From positions 1 through 6,267 of the forward strand of contig JAKOSS010000781.1 in NCBI GenBank assembly GCA_029777145.1: a stretch of DNA of 6,267 nucleotides. Reading direction: 5' to 3'. The DNA is from Acidobacteriota bacterium. Lineage in GTDB: Bacteria; Acidobacteriota; Blastocatellia; Pyrinomonadales; Pyrinomonadaceae. The position numbers were made by a program, and so were the translations under genes. Below the pieces are notes generated by a model. The model worked only from the letters and a program-made list of their open reading frames with translations. It searched no databases and was not told the DNA's origin. Below, piece after piece: positions 1 to 5,608 of this stretch; the first letter of the stretch is position 1; every line of letters begins with the position of its first letter.

Positions 1-74
1 AGCAGATCGAGCAGGATGTTCAGCAGAGCCAGGAAGAGCTGGACCGGATCATCAACGAGGGAAAACAACCGTAA
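1..74 (+). CDS. 3' end of an unidentified gene (C-terminal fragment, about 23 residues)
   Basis: Reading from base 3, the frame is open to a TAA at 72-74 and gives a short, highly polar tail: QIEQDVQQSQEELDRI, then INEGKQP. The spacing of I, V, L and I among Q, E and D residues fits an amphipathic helix or the end of a coiled coil. The gene starts outside the window, so its family cannot be told. That this is a real gene end is supported by the coding-like composition and by the abrupt change to low-complexity G/T-rich sequence just after the stop. The function is unknown. Confidence 0.6.
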   Translation, partial: QIEQDVQQSQEELDRIINEGKQP

Positions 75-78
75 CGCA

Positions 79-197
79 TTTGGGAATTGGGATTTGGGAT
101 TGCGGATTGTTTGGAGTTCCGCGTTTACGCGGCCCGCGCGTTTTGGGATTTGGGATTTTTGGAATTCCGCTACCCGTTTGAGAATGCGGATTTGGGA
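79..197. repeat. Degenerate heptamer repeats (TTTGGGA / TTGCGGA type) in an intergenic gap
   Basis: The 140-base gap between the first stop codon and the lipoprotein start holds three clusters of imperfect 7-base units. Cluster one is TTTGGGA, ATTGGGA, TTTGGGA and TTGCGGA at 79-106. Cluster two is TTTGGGA-like at 142-155, followed by TTTTTGG. Cluster three is ATGCGGA then TTTGGGA at 184-197. The units are close variants of the ATTGCGG array at 5362-5417, so both loci appear to carry the same repeat family. I see no convincing gene here. A short frame running through the repeat is explained by the repeat itself. Confidence 0.7.
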
Positions 198-214
198 GTT
201 CGAATTGATTTGTG

Positions 215-715
215 ATGAGGATTTCAACGGTCCAACGAATCATTGCATTGACTGTTTTGCTGACGGCGGTCGGATGTAGGCCTGCGGCGCCGTCGGCATC
301 GACGCCGACGGAAGCTCTGCGTTCGTACATCGCGGCGCAGCAGAAGGGCGACATCGCGACGATGAAGCGACTGCTGTCGAAGTCGTCGATCGCGCTGATC
401 GAAGCTAACGCCAGGCCGCAGGGCAAGACGATTGATGACGTGCTCCGCGAGGAAACCAAGGTGAAGATCGCCGCGCTCCCCGAAACGCGGAACGAAAAGA
501 TCGACGGCGACACGGCGACGGTCGAGGTACGAGACGATCAAACGGGTCAGTTCGATCTCGTTTATCCGTTCGTTCGTGAGGACGGCGAGTGGAAACTCGC
601 GCGCGACAAGCAGATCGAGTCAATTCTGAAGAAGGCAAACGCGGAACGCGAGCGCATCGTCCGAGACATTGCCAACGAATCGCGTTCGAACTCGAACTCA
701 AATTCAAACAAATAA
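215..715 (+). CDS. Putative lipoprotein with a DUF4878/NTF2-like domain
   Basis: The 166-residue product is a predicted secreted lipoprotein. Its N-terminus has Arg2 and Arg8, a hydrophobic core at about 9-19, and a lipobox-like TAVG-C with the lipidated Cys at 21. After a short Ala/Pro/Ser linker, residues 31-135 read like the small NTF2-like DUF4878 fold found in lipoproteins. A helix beginning TPTEALRSYIAAQQKGDI is followed by a helix of small and charged residues, then beta-strand pairs (DTATVEV, QFDLVYPFV, GEWKLARD). The C-terminus is a charged helix ending in a Ser-Asn repeat tail (158-165). DUF4878 has no firmly established activity; ligand binding or an envelope role would be a guess. 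A GTG directly upstream (212) is an alternative start; neither has a clear Shine-Dalgarno. The stop lies 11 bases before the next gene, so co-transcription is likely. The family call is from pattern memory. Confidence 0.75.
   Translation: MRISTVQRIIALTVLLTAVGCRPAAPSASTPTEALRSYIAAQQKGDIATMKRLLSKSSIALIEANARPQGKTIDDVLREETKVKIAALPETRNEKIDGDTATVEVRDDQTGQFDLVYPFVREDGEWKLARDKQIESILKKANAERERIVRDIANESRSNSNSNSNK
686..709 (+). repeat. Hexanucleotide microsatellite (TCGAAC/TCAAAC x4) encoding a Ser-Asn tail
   Basis: Four consecutive 6-base units, TCGAAC, TCGAAC, TCAAAT and TCAAAC, are in frame with the lipoprotein gene and give SNSNSNSN, followed by AAA and the TAA stop. Two units are identical at the DNA level and all differ by only one or two bases. 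This points to repeat expansion by slippage rather than selection for a folded segment. Confidence 0.8.
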
Positions 716-717
716 AC

Positions 718-722
718 GGAGG
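718..722 (+). promoter_or_regulatory. Ribosome binding site fixing the GTG start of the DUF1015 gene
   Basis: GGAGG (within CGGAGGAA) lies 4 bases upstream of GTG 727. It is among the clearest Shine-Dalgarno sites in the window. It decides for GTG 727 over the ATG at 589, which would run 127 bases into the lipoprotein gene and add 46 residues not seen in the family. Confidence 0.85.
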
Positions 723-726
723 AATA

Positions 727-1968
727 GTGGCAAAGATCAGACCGTTCCGTGCATTGCGTCCACATCAAGACGTCGCGAAGGAAGTTTCAAGCGTCCCGTA
801 CGACGTTCTCAACACCGCCGAAGCGCGGGCGATGGCGTCGTCGAATCCGCTCAGTTTTCTTCATGTTTCGCGGTCCGAGATCGATCTGCCCGCCGGCACC
901 GATCCGTATTCCGATGCGGTTTATGCGAAAGCGAAAGAGAACTTTCAGCGGCTGATCGACGAGGGCGTGCTGACGCAGGAATCTGAGCCGAGCGTTTACG
1001 TTTATCAGCAGCAGATGGGCGATTGGGTGCAGACGAGTGTCGTCGCGTGTTGTTCGATCGATGAGTACGATGACGGCCGGATCAAGAAGCACGAAAAAAC
1101 GCGTCCCGACAAAGAGAACGACCGGACGCGTCACATGATCGATCTTGAAGCGCAGACCGGGTTGATCTTTCTCTGCTATCGCGGCACCGACTCGATCAAC
1201 ACGCTGGTTGATTCGGTCACCAAAACCGATCCGCTGTACGACTTTTCGGCGGTAGATGTGAACGGGAATTCAATCCGGAACACGATCTGGCGCGTTGAAT
1301 CGCCGGCAGGCATCGTCAGTGCGTTCGAAGAGGTTCCGGCGATCTACATCGCCGACGGTCACCATCGGGCCGCGAGCAGTTCACGGGCGCGGGCGCACAT
1401 GCGAGACGCGAATCCGAACCATTCCGGCGATGAGGAATACAATTACGTGATCGCGGCGCTGTTTCCGGCCGAACACTTGACCATTCTCGCGTACAATCGC
1501 GTCGTGAAAGACCTGAACGGACTTTCTTCCGAAGAATTCCTCGCCAAAGTCGGCGAATCCGGATTCGTCGTCACCGATTCCGACAACCCGATACCCGAAA
1601 ACCCCGGCGAGATCTGCGTTTATCTCGACGGCCGTTGGCGGAAACTTATCTTCAGCGTCGCGTACCTCGTTGCGCCGAGCGTGATCGAGTCGCTCGACGT
1701 CAGCCGTCTCGAGAATTTCATCTTGCGGCCGATCCTCGGGATCGACGACGTCCGGACCGACAAACGGATCGACTTCGTCGGCGGTATTCGCGGTACGTCA
1801 GAGCTCGAAAAGCTCGTCGATTCGGGCGAATGGAAGATCGCCTTTTCAATGTTCCCGACGACGGTCGATCAACTACTTCAGGTTTCCGACCAGGATCAGA
1901 TCATGCCGCCGAAATCGACGTGGTTCGAACCCAAGCTGCGAGACGGCCTTTTGATTCACGGGTTTTAG
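727..1968 (+). CDS. DUF1015 family protein (COG4198)
   Basis: The 413-residue product matches the DUF1015 family along its whole length. Near the N-terminus is KIRPFRALRP (3-12), then VSSVPYDVLN (20-29). Next is the charged signature KKHEKTRPDKENDR (120-133), then IADGHHRAASS with D210-G-H-H-R214. The end is the characteristic PPKSTWFEPKLRDGLLIH. The length is normal for the family. DGHHR resembles the nucleotide/phosphate-binding motif of the ParB/Srx-like superfamily, which includes free-serine kinases. From recall, DUF1015 genes often lie near serA and serC, so small-molecule phosphotransfer in serine metabolism is a reasonable hypothesis, but no ser gene is visible here. A cytoplasmic location is expected, since there is no signal or membrane segment. 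The start is GTG behind GGAGG, 11 bases after the lipoprotein stop. Family confidence is high; function is unproven. Confidence 0.92.
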   Translation: MAKIRPFRALRPHQDVAKEVSSVPYDVLNTAEARAMASSNPLSFLHVSRSEIDLPAGTDPYSDAVYAKAKENFQRLIDEGVLTQESEPSVYVYQQQMGDWVQTSVVACCSIDEYDDGRIKKHEKTRPDKENDRTRHMIDLEAQTGLIFLCYRGTDSINTLVDSVTKTDPLYDFSAVDVNGNSIRNTIWRVESPAGIVSAFEEVPAIYIADGHHRAASSSRARAHMRDANPNHSGDEEYNYVIAALFPAEHLTILAYNRVVKDLNGLSSEEFLAKVGESGFVVTDSDNPIPENPGEICVYLDGRWRKLIFSVAYLVAPSVIESLDVSRLENFILRPILGIDDVRTDKRIDFVGGIRGTSELEKLVDSGEWKIAFSMFPTTVDQLLQVSDQDQIMPPKSTWFEPKLRDGLLIHGF

Positions 1969-2039
1969 TCACACGTCCAAAAGTCGTCGGTCGAGCGTCG
2001 GGAGTCGAATCGGATGACCCGTGCGCAAAGACCCAACTC

Positions 2040-2080
2040 CGGGAGCGCGTTCCCGATTGGATTTCTTCCAATTTCTTTCC
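2040..2080 (+). terminator. Weak candidate terminator after the DUF1015 gene
   Basis: Two small back-to-back stems lie in the 132-base gap at 1969-2100. The first is CGGGA (2040-2044) with TCCCG (2051-2055). The second is ATTGGA (2056-2061) with TCCAAT (2067-2072), followed by the pyrimidine run TTCTTTCC. The stems are only 5-6 bp and the U tract is broken, so this may not terminate. Nothing else recognisable lies in the gap. Confidence 0.25.
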
Positions 2081-2100
2081 AAATCAAATAAACTTCAAAC

Positions 2101-2616
2101 GTGTTCGAGACCGAGAGACTCATGATCAGGCGGATGGATGATCGCGATCTCGACGACATTTTCGCGATGCGGTCCGACGCCGACGTCATGCAGTACATCC
2201 GGGCGCCGCAAAATCGTCTGGAAGCCGCGAACTGGATCAAGCTGGTTTCTTCAAGATGGGAACCCCACGGCCTCGGGTTCTGCTCAGTAATAGAGAAAAC
2301 AACGAACCAATTTGTCGGCTGGTGCGGACTCTGGCGGCTCAGCGAAACGAACGAGGTGGAGGTCGGATACGCGATCGCCAAGAATCAGTGGTTCAAAGGA
2401 TTCGCGTCGGAGGCGGCGCGCCGGTTTCTTGAATACGGGTTCAATGAACTCGAACTTGATGAGATCGTCGCCGTCGCGCGCGAGGAAAATCTTGGATCGC
2501 GTCGCGTCATGGAAAAACTCGGGATGCAGTTTGATTACATCGGTCGGTTCTACGAGGCCGAGCTCGTTCATTACTCGATCACACGTAAGGAGTTTTTGAG
2601 CGATGATCGAAACTGA
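2101..2616 (+). CDS. GNAT acetyltransferase, RimJ/RimL type (first of a tandem pair)
   Basis: The 171-residue product has the RimJ/RimL (Acetyltransf_3) plan. It opens FETERLMIRRM, the usual strand of this family. The central strand is EVEVGYAI (85-92). The acetyl-CoA pyrophosphate loop is WFKGFASEA (97-105), in place of the more usual WGKGYATEA. Strand IVAVAREEN (122-130) is followed by GSRRVMEKLGM (132-142), which holds the Asn and Ser/Arg positions typical of the fold. Such enzymes transfer acetyl from acetyl-CoA to protein N-termini or small amines; the substrate cannot be read from sequence. GTG 2101 is chosen because an in-frame TAA at 2089-2091 rules out anything longer and the family begins at this point. 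No Shine-Dalgarno is visible. Its end overlaps the next, related gene by 14 bases. Confidence 0.9.
   Translation: MFETERLMIRRMDDRDLDDIFAMRSDADVMQYIRAPQNRLEAANWIKLVSSRWEPHGLGFCSVIEKTTNQFVGWCGLWRLSETNEVEVGYAIAKNQWFKGFASEAARRFLEYGFNELELDEIVAVAREENLGSRRVMEKLGMQFDYIGRFYEAELVHYSITRKEFLSDDRN
2587..2592 (+). promoter_or_regulatory. Ribosome binding site of the second GNAT gene, inside the first
   Basis: AAGGAG lies 10 bases upstream of ATG 2603, within the last codons of the preceding acetyltransferase. Together with the 14-base overlap it suggests translational coupling of the pair and sets the start. Confidence 0.75.
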
Positions 2617-3127
2617 GCGGCTTCTTCTTCGCAAATTCACGCTCGACGACCTGCCGACGCTCATCGAACAACGACTTGACGAGGAGGTCGCGCGGTACCT
2701 CGGCGGGCTCGAACTCCAAACACCCGAGTTCATCGAGAAGCGCCTTCGGGCTTATATCGCGACCTACGAGGAGCACGGATTCGGATCTTGCGCGATCATC
2801 TGGAAGGAAACCGGCGAGAATATCGGTTGGAGCGGCCTGCAGCCTCTCGAAGATTCGGGGGAGATCGAGGTCGGTTACGGACTGATCAAAAAGTTCTGGG
2901 GGCGCGGAATCGGTTTTGAGTGCGCGATCGCGTGGCTTCGATTCGGATTTGAGTCTGCCGGACTCGATCGGATCGTCGCCGTCGCCGTGAAGGGCAACGC
3001 CGGATCCATCCGGATCATGGAAAAATGCGGGATGACGTACGATGGCGAGGAAGTCCATTACGGACTTCCCGTCGTCCATTATTCGATCACGCGTGAGACG
3101 TTCGGGAAATTGCACGATGCGAATTAG
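2603..3127 (+). CDS. GNAT acetyltransferase, RimJ/RimL type (second of a tandem pair)
   Basis: The 174-residue protein has the same plan as its upstream neighbour and is visibly its paralogue. Shared blocks include ETERL at the start, EHGFGSCAI against PHGLGFCSV, EIEVGYGL against EVEVGYAI, RIVAVAVKGN against EIVAVAREEN, RIMEKCGM against RVMEKLGM, and VHYSITRE against VHYSITRK near the end. The acetyl-CoA loop is canonical: FWGRGIGFE (98-106). Catalysis would be acetyl transfer from acetyl-CoA, probably to an amine; the substrate is unknown. The start has a good AAGGAG. The gene overlaps the first GNAT by 14 bases and the following membrane protein gene by 11, so the three are probably one translationally coupled unit. 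Divergence between the copies is substantial, which points to an old duplication with separate substrates, or independent recruitment of related genes. Confidence 0.92.
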   Translation: MIETERLLLRKFTLDDLPTLIEQRLDEEVARYLGGLELQTPEFIEKRLRAYIATYEEHGFGSCAIIWKETGENIGWSGLQPLEDSGEIEVGYGLIKKFWGRGIGFECAIAWLRFGFESAGLDRIVAVAVKGNAGSIRIMEKCGMTYDGEEVHYGLPVVHYSITRETFGKLHDAN

Positions 3128-3647
3128 CTATCCGAAACTAGTCCTGGCCGCGCTTTTCTCGGTCTATTTCCTTTGGATCGCCTTCAAGCCGATGGAAGGC
3201 AGTTTCCTCGACATCGTCGATCTGCCGATCCACGAAACCGGGCATTTGATATTCAGGATCTTCGGCGAATTCATGATGGTCGCCGGCGGCTCGCTGTTTC
3301 AGGTTATCGTTCCGCTGATATACGTCGGATACTTCGTTTGGAACGAAAAGCCGTACTCGGCGTCGATCGTGCTCTTTTGGGTCGGCCAGAGCCTCATTAA
3401 CGTCTACATCTATGCCGATGACGCGGTTCGGATGCAGCTCGTTCTGACAAGCGGGATGACCGGCAGCGAGGGCAGCTTTCATGATTGGAACTACATGCTG
3501 ACGGCGCTCGGACTGATCAAATCGACACCTGCAGTTGCGGGACTCATCCGTGTTTTGGGAACATTGACCATTGTCGCCGCGATCGTCGGTTCGGTCTATT
3601 ACTCGCTTTTTTCAGTCGATGAGGGGCCATCAATTGACCGCGACTAG
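3117..3647 (+). CDS. Small multi-pass membrane protein with an HETGH motif; putative zinc metallopeptidase-like
   Basis: The 176-residue, mostly hydrophobic product has likely membrane segments at about 7-23, 52-73, 80-100 and 139-165. Between the first two is DLPIHETGHLIFRIFGEF. HETGH (39-43) fits HExxH, and the HExGH form with the preceding segment recalls intramembrane site-2-protease-like (M50-type) enzymes. A second conserved-looking block, FHDWNYML (121-128), supplies His122 and Asp123 as possible further metal ligands. The M50 NPDG-type motif is not evident and the protein is shorter than typical S2P enzymes, so it is a divergent relative or a distinct family. I recall similar uncharacterised proteins with the same GEF/GG/FQ and HDWNYL blocks. 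ATG 3117 is chosen because translation from 3042 would add 25 polar residues inside the GNAT gene; GGGA at 3104-3107 is a modest Shine-Dalgarno. Proteolytic activity is inferred only from the motif. Confidence 0.75.
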   Translation: MRISYPKLVLAALFSVYFLWIAFKPMEGSFLDIVDLPIHETGHLIFRIFGEFMMVAGGSLFQVIVPLIYVGYFVWNEKPYSASIVLFWVGQSLINVYIYADDAVRMQLVLTSGMTGSEGSFHDWNYMLTALGLIKSTPAVAGLIRVLGTLTIVAAIVGSVYYSLFSVDEGPSIDRD

Positions 3648-3683
3648 CAGTCGGATCGAAGCGAAACGCATATGGACCAAGGA

Positions 3684-3711
3684 GGACTTCGGACTTTCGA
3701 CTCCGAAGTCC
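3684..3711 (+). promoter_or_regulatory. Perfect 10-bp inverted repeat (leader hairpin) before the SDR gene
   Basis: GGACTTCGGA (3684-3693) and TCCGAAGTCC (3702-3711) are exact reverse complements around the 8-base loop CTTTCGAC. No U-tract follows, so a standard Rho-independent terminator is unlikely. A full AAGGAGG lies at 3679-3685, with its last two bases inside the stem. The only good start downstream is ATG 3726. The hairpin may bring the Shine-Dalgarno nearer to that start, mask it, or block transcription read-through or RNA decay. Confidence 0.65.
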
Positions 3712-3725
3712 GGAATCAAGTAAGT

Positions 3726-4511
3726 ATGGGATTTACACTCATTACCGGCGCGTCCGGTGGGATCGGCGAGGCTTTTGCGCGTCGGCTCGCAAGGGAAAAA
3801 CACGATCTGGTGCTTGTCGCCCGGTCCGAAGACAAACTTCACAAACTCACCGACGAGTTGATGCTCGAACACAAGATCACGGCGCACTATGTGGTGCTCG
3901 ATCTGACTTCGGAAGACGCGGACCGTAAATTGTTCGACGAAACGGAGCGTTTGGGCTACGAGATCGACTGGCTGATCAACAATGCCGGCTTCGGGTCGAT
4001 GGGCGATTTCGCGAAGCTTGATCTTGACCGTGAGTTGAACATGATCGACCTCAACATCTCGGCGCTCGTCGGGCTCACGCATCGTTATTTACAGGGAATG
4101 CGCGCACGGCGCAAGGGCGTGATCATCAACCTTTCATCGGCCGCGAGCTTCCAGGCGATTCCGTATTTTGCGACGTATGCGGCGACCAAGGCGTTCGTCA
4201 CGTCGTTCAGTCAGGCGATCGCGGAAGAGAATCGGCCGCACCGGATCAAGATCGTCGCGCTTTGTCCGGGAGCAACCGAAACTGACTTTTTCACGAATGC
4301 AAATATCGACGAACCGATGAAGGTGAAAGGTATGCAGACGACGGAAGAGGTCGTCGAAAAGGCACTGGACGCGGTGAGAAAGGGAAAGCCGCTCGTCGTT
4401 TCGGGATTCGCGAATTACGTCGGGTCGGTACTCGGAACGATCGTTCCGGATCGAATCATTTCCCGAGTGATCGGAAAAACGCTGCGCAAGAAGTACGGCT
4501 CCGAATCGTGA
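3726..4511 (+). CDS. SDR family NAD(P)-dependent oxidoreductase (DltE/COG0300 type)
   Basis: The 261-residue classical short-chain dehydrogenase has a Rossmann fold from the N-terminus. It carries TGASGGIG (7-14), Arg33 after the second strand (VARSE), which favours NADP(H), and Asp59 in VVLDL. NNAG is at 85-88. The catalytic tetrad is intact: Asn110, Ser138 (in NLSSAAS), Tyr151 and Lys155 (YAATK), followed by PGATETDF (181-188). The protein would reduce or oxidise a carbonyl/hydroxyl group in the cytoplasm; the substrate is unknown, though members of this branch often act on lipophilic ketones or acyl chains. The hydrophobic segment SGFANYVGSVLGTIVP (226-241) may contact membrane or substrate. 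The only other in-frame start, ATG 3672, would add 18 residues encoded across the hairpin, so ATG 3726 is preferred because the family begins just before TGxxxGIG. Confidence 0.93.
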   Translation: MGFTLITGASGGIGEAFARRLAREKHDLVLVARSEDKLHKLTDELMLEHKITAHYVVLDLTSEDADRKLFDETERLGYEIDWLINNAGFGSMGDFAKLDLDRELNMIDLNISALVGLTHRYLQGMRARRKGVIINLSSAASFQAIPYFATYAATKAFVTSFSQAIAEENRPHRIKIVALCPGATETDFFTNANIDEPMKVKGMQTTEEVVEKALDAVRKGKPLVVSGFANYVGSVLGTIVPDRIISRVIGKTLRKKYGSES

Positions 4512-4531
4512 TTCTTGATTTTGAACTTTAG

Positions 4532-5362
4532 ATGAAAGTTACCGTCCTCGGAAGCGGCTCGACAGGCAATGCGGTGCTGATCAGCACCGAGAGCACCCGC
4601 GTGCTCGTCGATGCGGGAATGAGCGCCAAACAGATCCTCGAACGATTCATCGCGGTCGGCGAGGATCCGGCGAACCTCGACGCGATTCTCGTCACGCACG
4701 AGCACAGCGACCACGCCGGCGGGCTGCGCGTCCTGATGAAGTCGGTGAGCTGTCCGGTATTCATTTCGGGCGAGACCGAAGAGGCATATTTCGCGACGCG
4801 ACGCGGATTCCAGAACGGCGACAGCGAGGCGGCGAAACGCCGGGACGTGCTGCGCGGCAAAACGGAACGCATCGAATCGAGCCGCGAATTTCGGATCGGC
4901 GACATTGATTTCGAACCGTTCAGCGTCCCCCACGACGCCGCCGACAACTTTGGATTCGTCGCGAAAAAGGATGGCGTACGGATCGCGACGCTGATGGATT
5001 TCGGGTATATCACGACGCTGATCAAAGAGAAACTGCGCGGGTGCGATGCGATCGTCATCGAGTCGAACCATAGCCGCGACATGCTCAAGACCTGTCCGGT
5101 TTACACGTGGGAGCTGAAACAGCGGATCGCCTCTCGAAACGGCCACCTTTCCAACGAAGATCTTTCGGATTGGCTTCAGAACGAATACGACGGCAGCGCC
5201 GATCAGATCGTCCTCGCGCATCTTTCGCAACGCGCGAACGAGCCGCACCTCGCCCGGCTCATGGCCGAAAGCGCTCTGCAAATGCGACCGGGGCTCTTTC
5301 GCTCCGACACGAAGATCACGGTTTCATACCATCATCGCCCGACGGATTGGATAGCTTTCTAA
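4532..5362 (+). CDS. walJ: WalJ/YycJ-type metallo-beta-lactamase-fold hydrolase
   Basis: The 276-residue MBL-fold protein is of the YycJ/WalJ group (COG1235). It starts MKVTVLGSGSTGNAVLI, as usual for the group. Metal ligands are all visible: THEHSDH (55-61, giving His56, His58, Asp60 and His61), His134 in VPHDA, Asp156 in LMDFG and His230 in LAHLS. The WalJ-type signatures ESNHSRDML (178-186), GHLSN (204-208) and a trailing HLSQRANEP are present. In Firmicutes the gene sits in the walRK operon, and YycJ has been linked to mismatch repair as a likely 5' exonuclease. Here no walRK genes are nearby, so a nuclease role is inferred from family only. The start is 20 bases after the SDR stop with no clear Shine-Dalgarno; the family N-terminus supports it. 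The final A of its TAA is also the first base of a heptamer array. Confidence 0.92.
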   Translation: MKVTVLGSGSTGNAVLISTESTRVLVDAGMSAKQILERFIAVGEDPANLDAILVTHEHSDHAGGLRVLMKSVSCPVFISGETEEAYFATRRGFQNGDSEAAKRRDVLRGKTERIESSREFRIGDIDFEPFSVPHDAADNFGFVAKKDGVRIATLMDFGYITTLIKEKLRGCDAIVIESNHSRDMLKTCPVYTWELKQRIASRNGHLSNEDLSDWLQNEYDGSADQIVLAHLSQRANEPHLARLMAESALQMRPGLFRSDTKITVSYHHRPTDWIAF

Positions 5363-5417
5363 TTGCGGATTGCGGATTGCGGATTGCGGATTGCGGATTG
5401 CGGATTGCGGATTTCGG
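5362..5417. repeat. Heptanucleotide tandem repeat, seven perfect ATTGCGG units plus ATTTCGG
   Basis: Seven identical ATTGCGG units run from 5362 to 5410 and one ATTTCGG variant ends the array at 5417. The first base of the array is the last base of the walJ-like stop codon. Because 7 is not a multiple of 3, any frame through the array reads a repeating IADCGLR peptide, which is not a real protein. The perfect identity of the units points to recent slippage, and copy number is likely to vary between strains. Heptamer short tandem repeats are known from other bacteria such as filamentous cyanobacteria (STRR sequences). Confidence 0.95.
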
Positions 5418-5608
5418 AATAGTCCGGCCCAAAGCGCCCGATGATCTTACCGTTGTAAGAACTCTTGGTGAAAGAACGGTTACGCATAGAATTTGGCCGC
5501 AGATTGGCGGACACTATGCTGAACAGGAAAGATATATTCGCGTTATTTCGCGTCTTTTAGCGGTTGGTGTTTTTGACTCGGAGTCCGCTTGATTTGAAAC
5601 CTGCTCGC
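5418..5608. other. Unassigned convergent intergenic region with imperfect inverted repeats
   Basis: About 190 bases lie between the heptamer array and the stop codon of the convergent aminotransferase gene. The composition is more AT-rich than in the neighbouring genes. CGGCCCAAA (5425-5433) can pair with TTTGGCCG (5492-5499) apart from one bulged base. Inside that, ACCGTT (5449-5454) pairs with AACGGT (5475-5480). AGCGG (5559-5563) pairs with CCGCT (5585-5589). One plus frame is open to 5592 but has no start, ribosome site or recognisable motif after the repeat. No clear bidirectional terminator with a U tract is visible. It may hold a structured RNA, a decayed gene or nothing functional. 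Confidence 0.4.

Noticed and set aside
589..726. Longer DUF1015 protein starting at ATG 589
   Set aside because: The extra 46 residues lie in the lipoprotein gene in another frame and are unlike the family; GGAGG and GTG 727 match the known N-terminus.
3042..3116. Longer HETGH membrane protein starting at ATG 3042
   Set aside because: The added residues are polar and shadow the GNAT gene; ATG 3117 gives a sensible start before the first membrane segment.
3684..3711. Rho-independent terminator of the upstream cluster
   Set aside because: The stem is strong but is followed by GGAATCAAGTAAG rather than a T run, so a leader or insulator role is preferred.
3672..3725. SDR start at ATG 3672
   Set aside because: No Shine-Dalgarno precedes it, the added residues are encoded by the hairpin, and the family starts just before TGASGGIG. 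It is not fully excluded.
5362..5417. CRISPR array
   Set aside because: Units are 7 bases in direct tandem with no spacers, and no cas gene is present.
5575..5585. Small hairpin GACT-CGG-AGTC as a terminator for either convergent gene
   Set aside because: The stem is only 4 bp, and the adjacent T run precedes it on the plus strand, so it is on the wrong side for both directions.
5107..5592. Open plus-strand frame across the end of the walJ-like gene and the heptamer array
   Set aside because: It overlaps a well-supported gene in another frame and its middle is the IADCGLR repeat forced by the 7-base array; the rest shows no motif or ribosome site.
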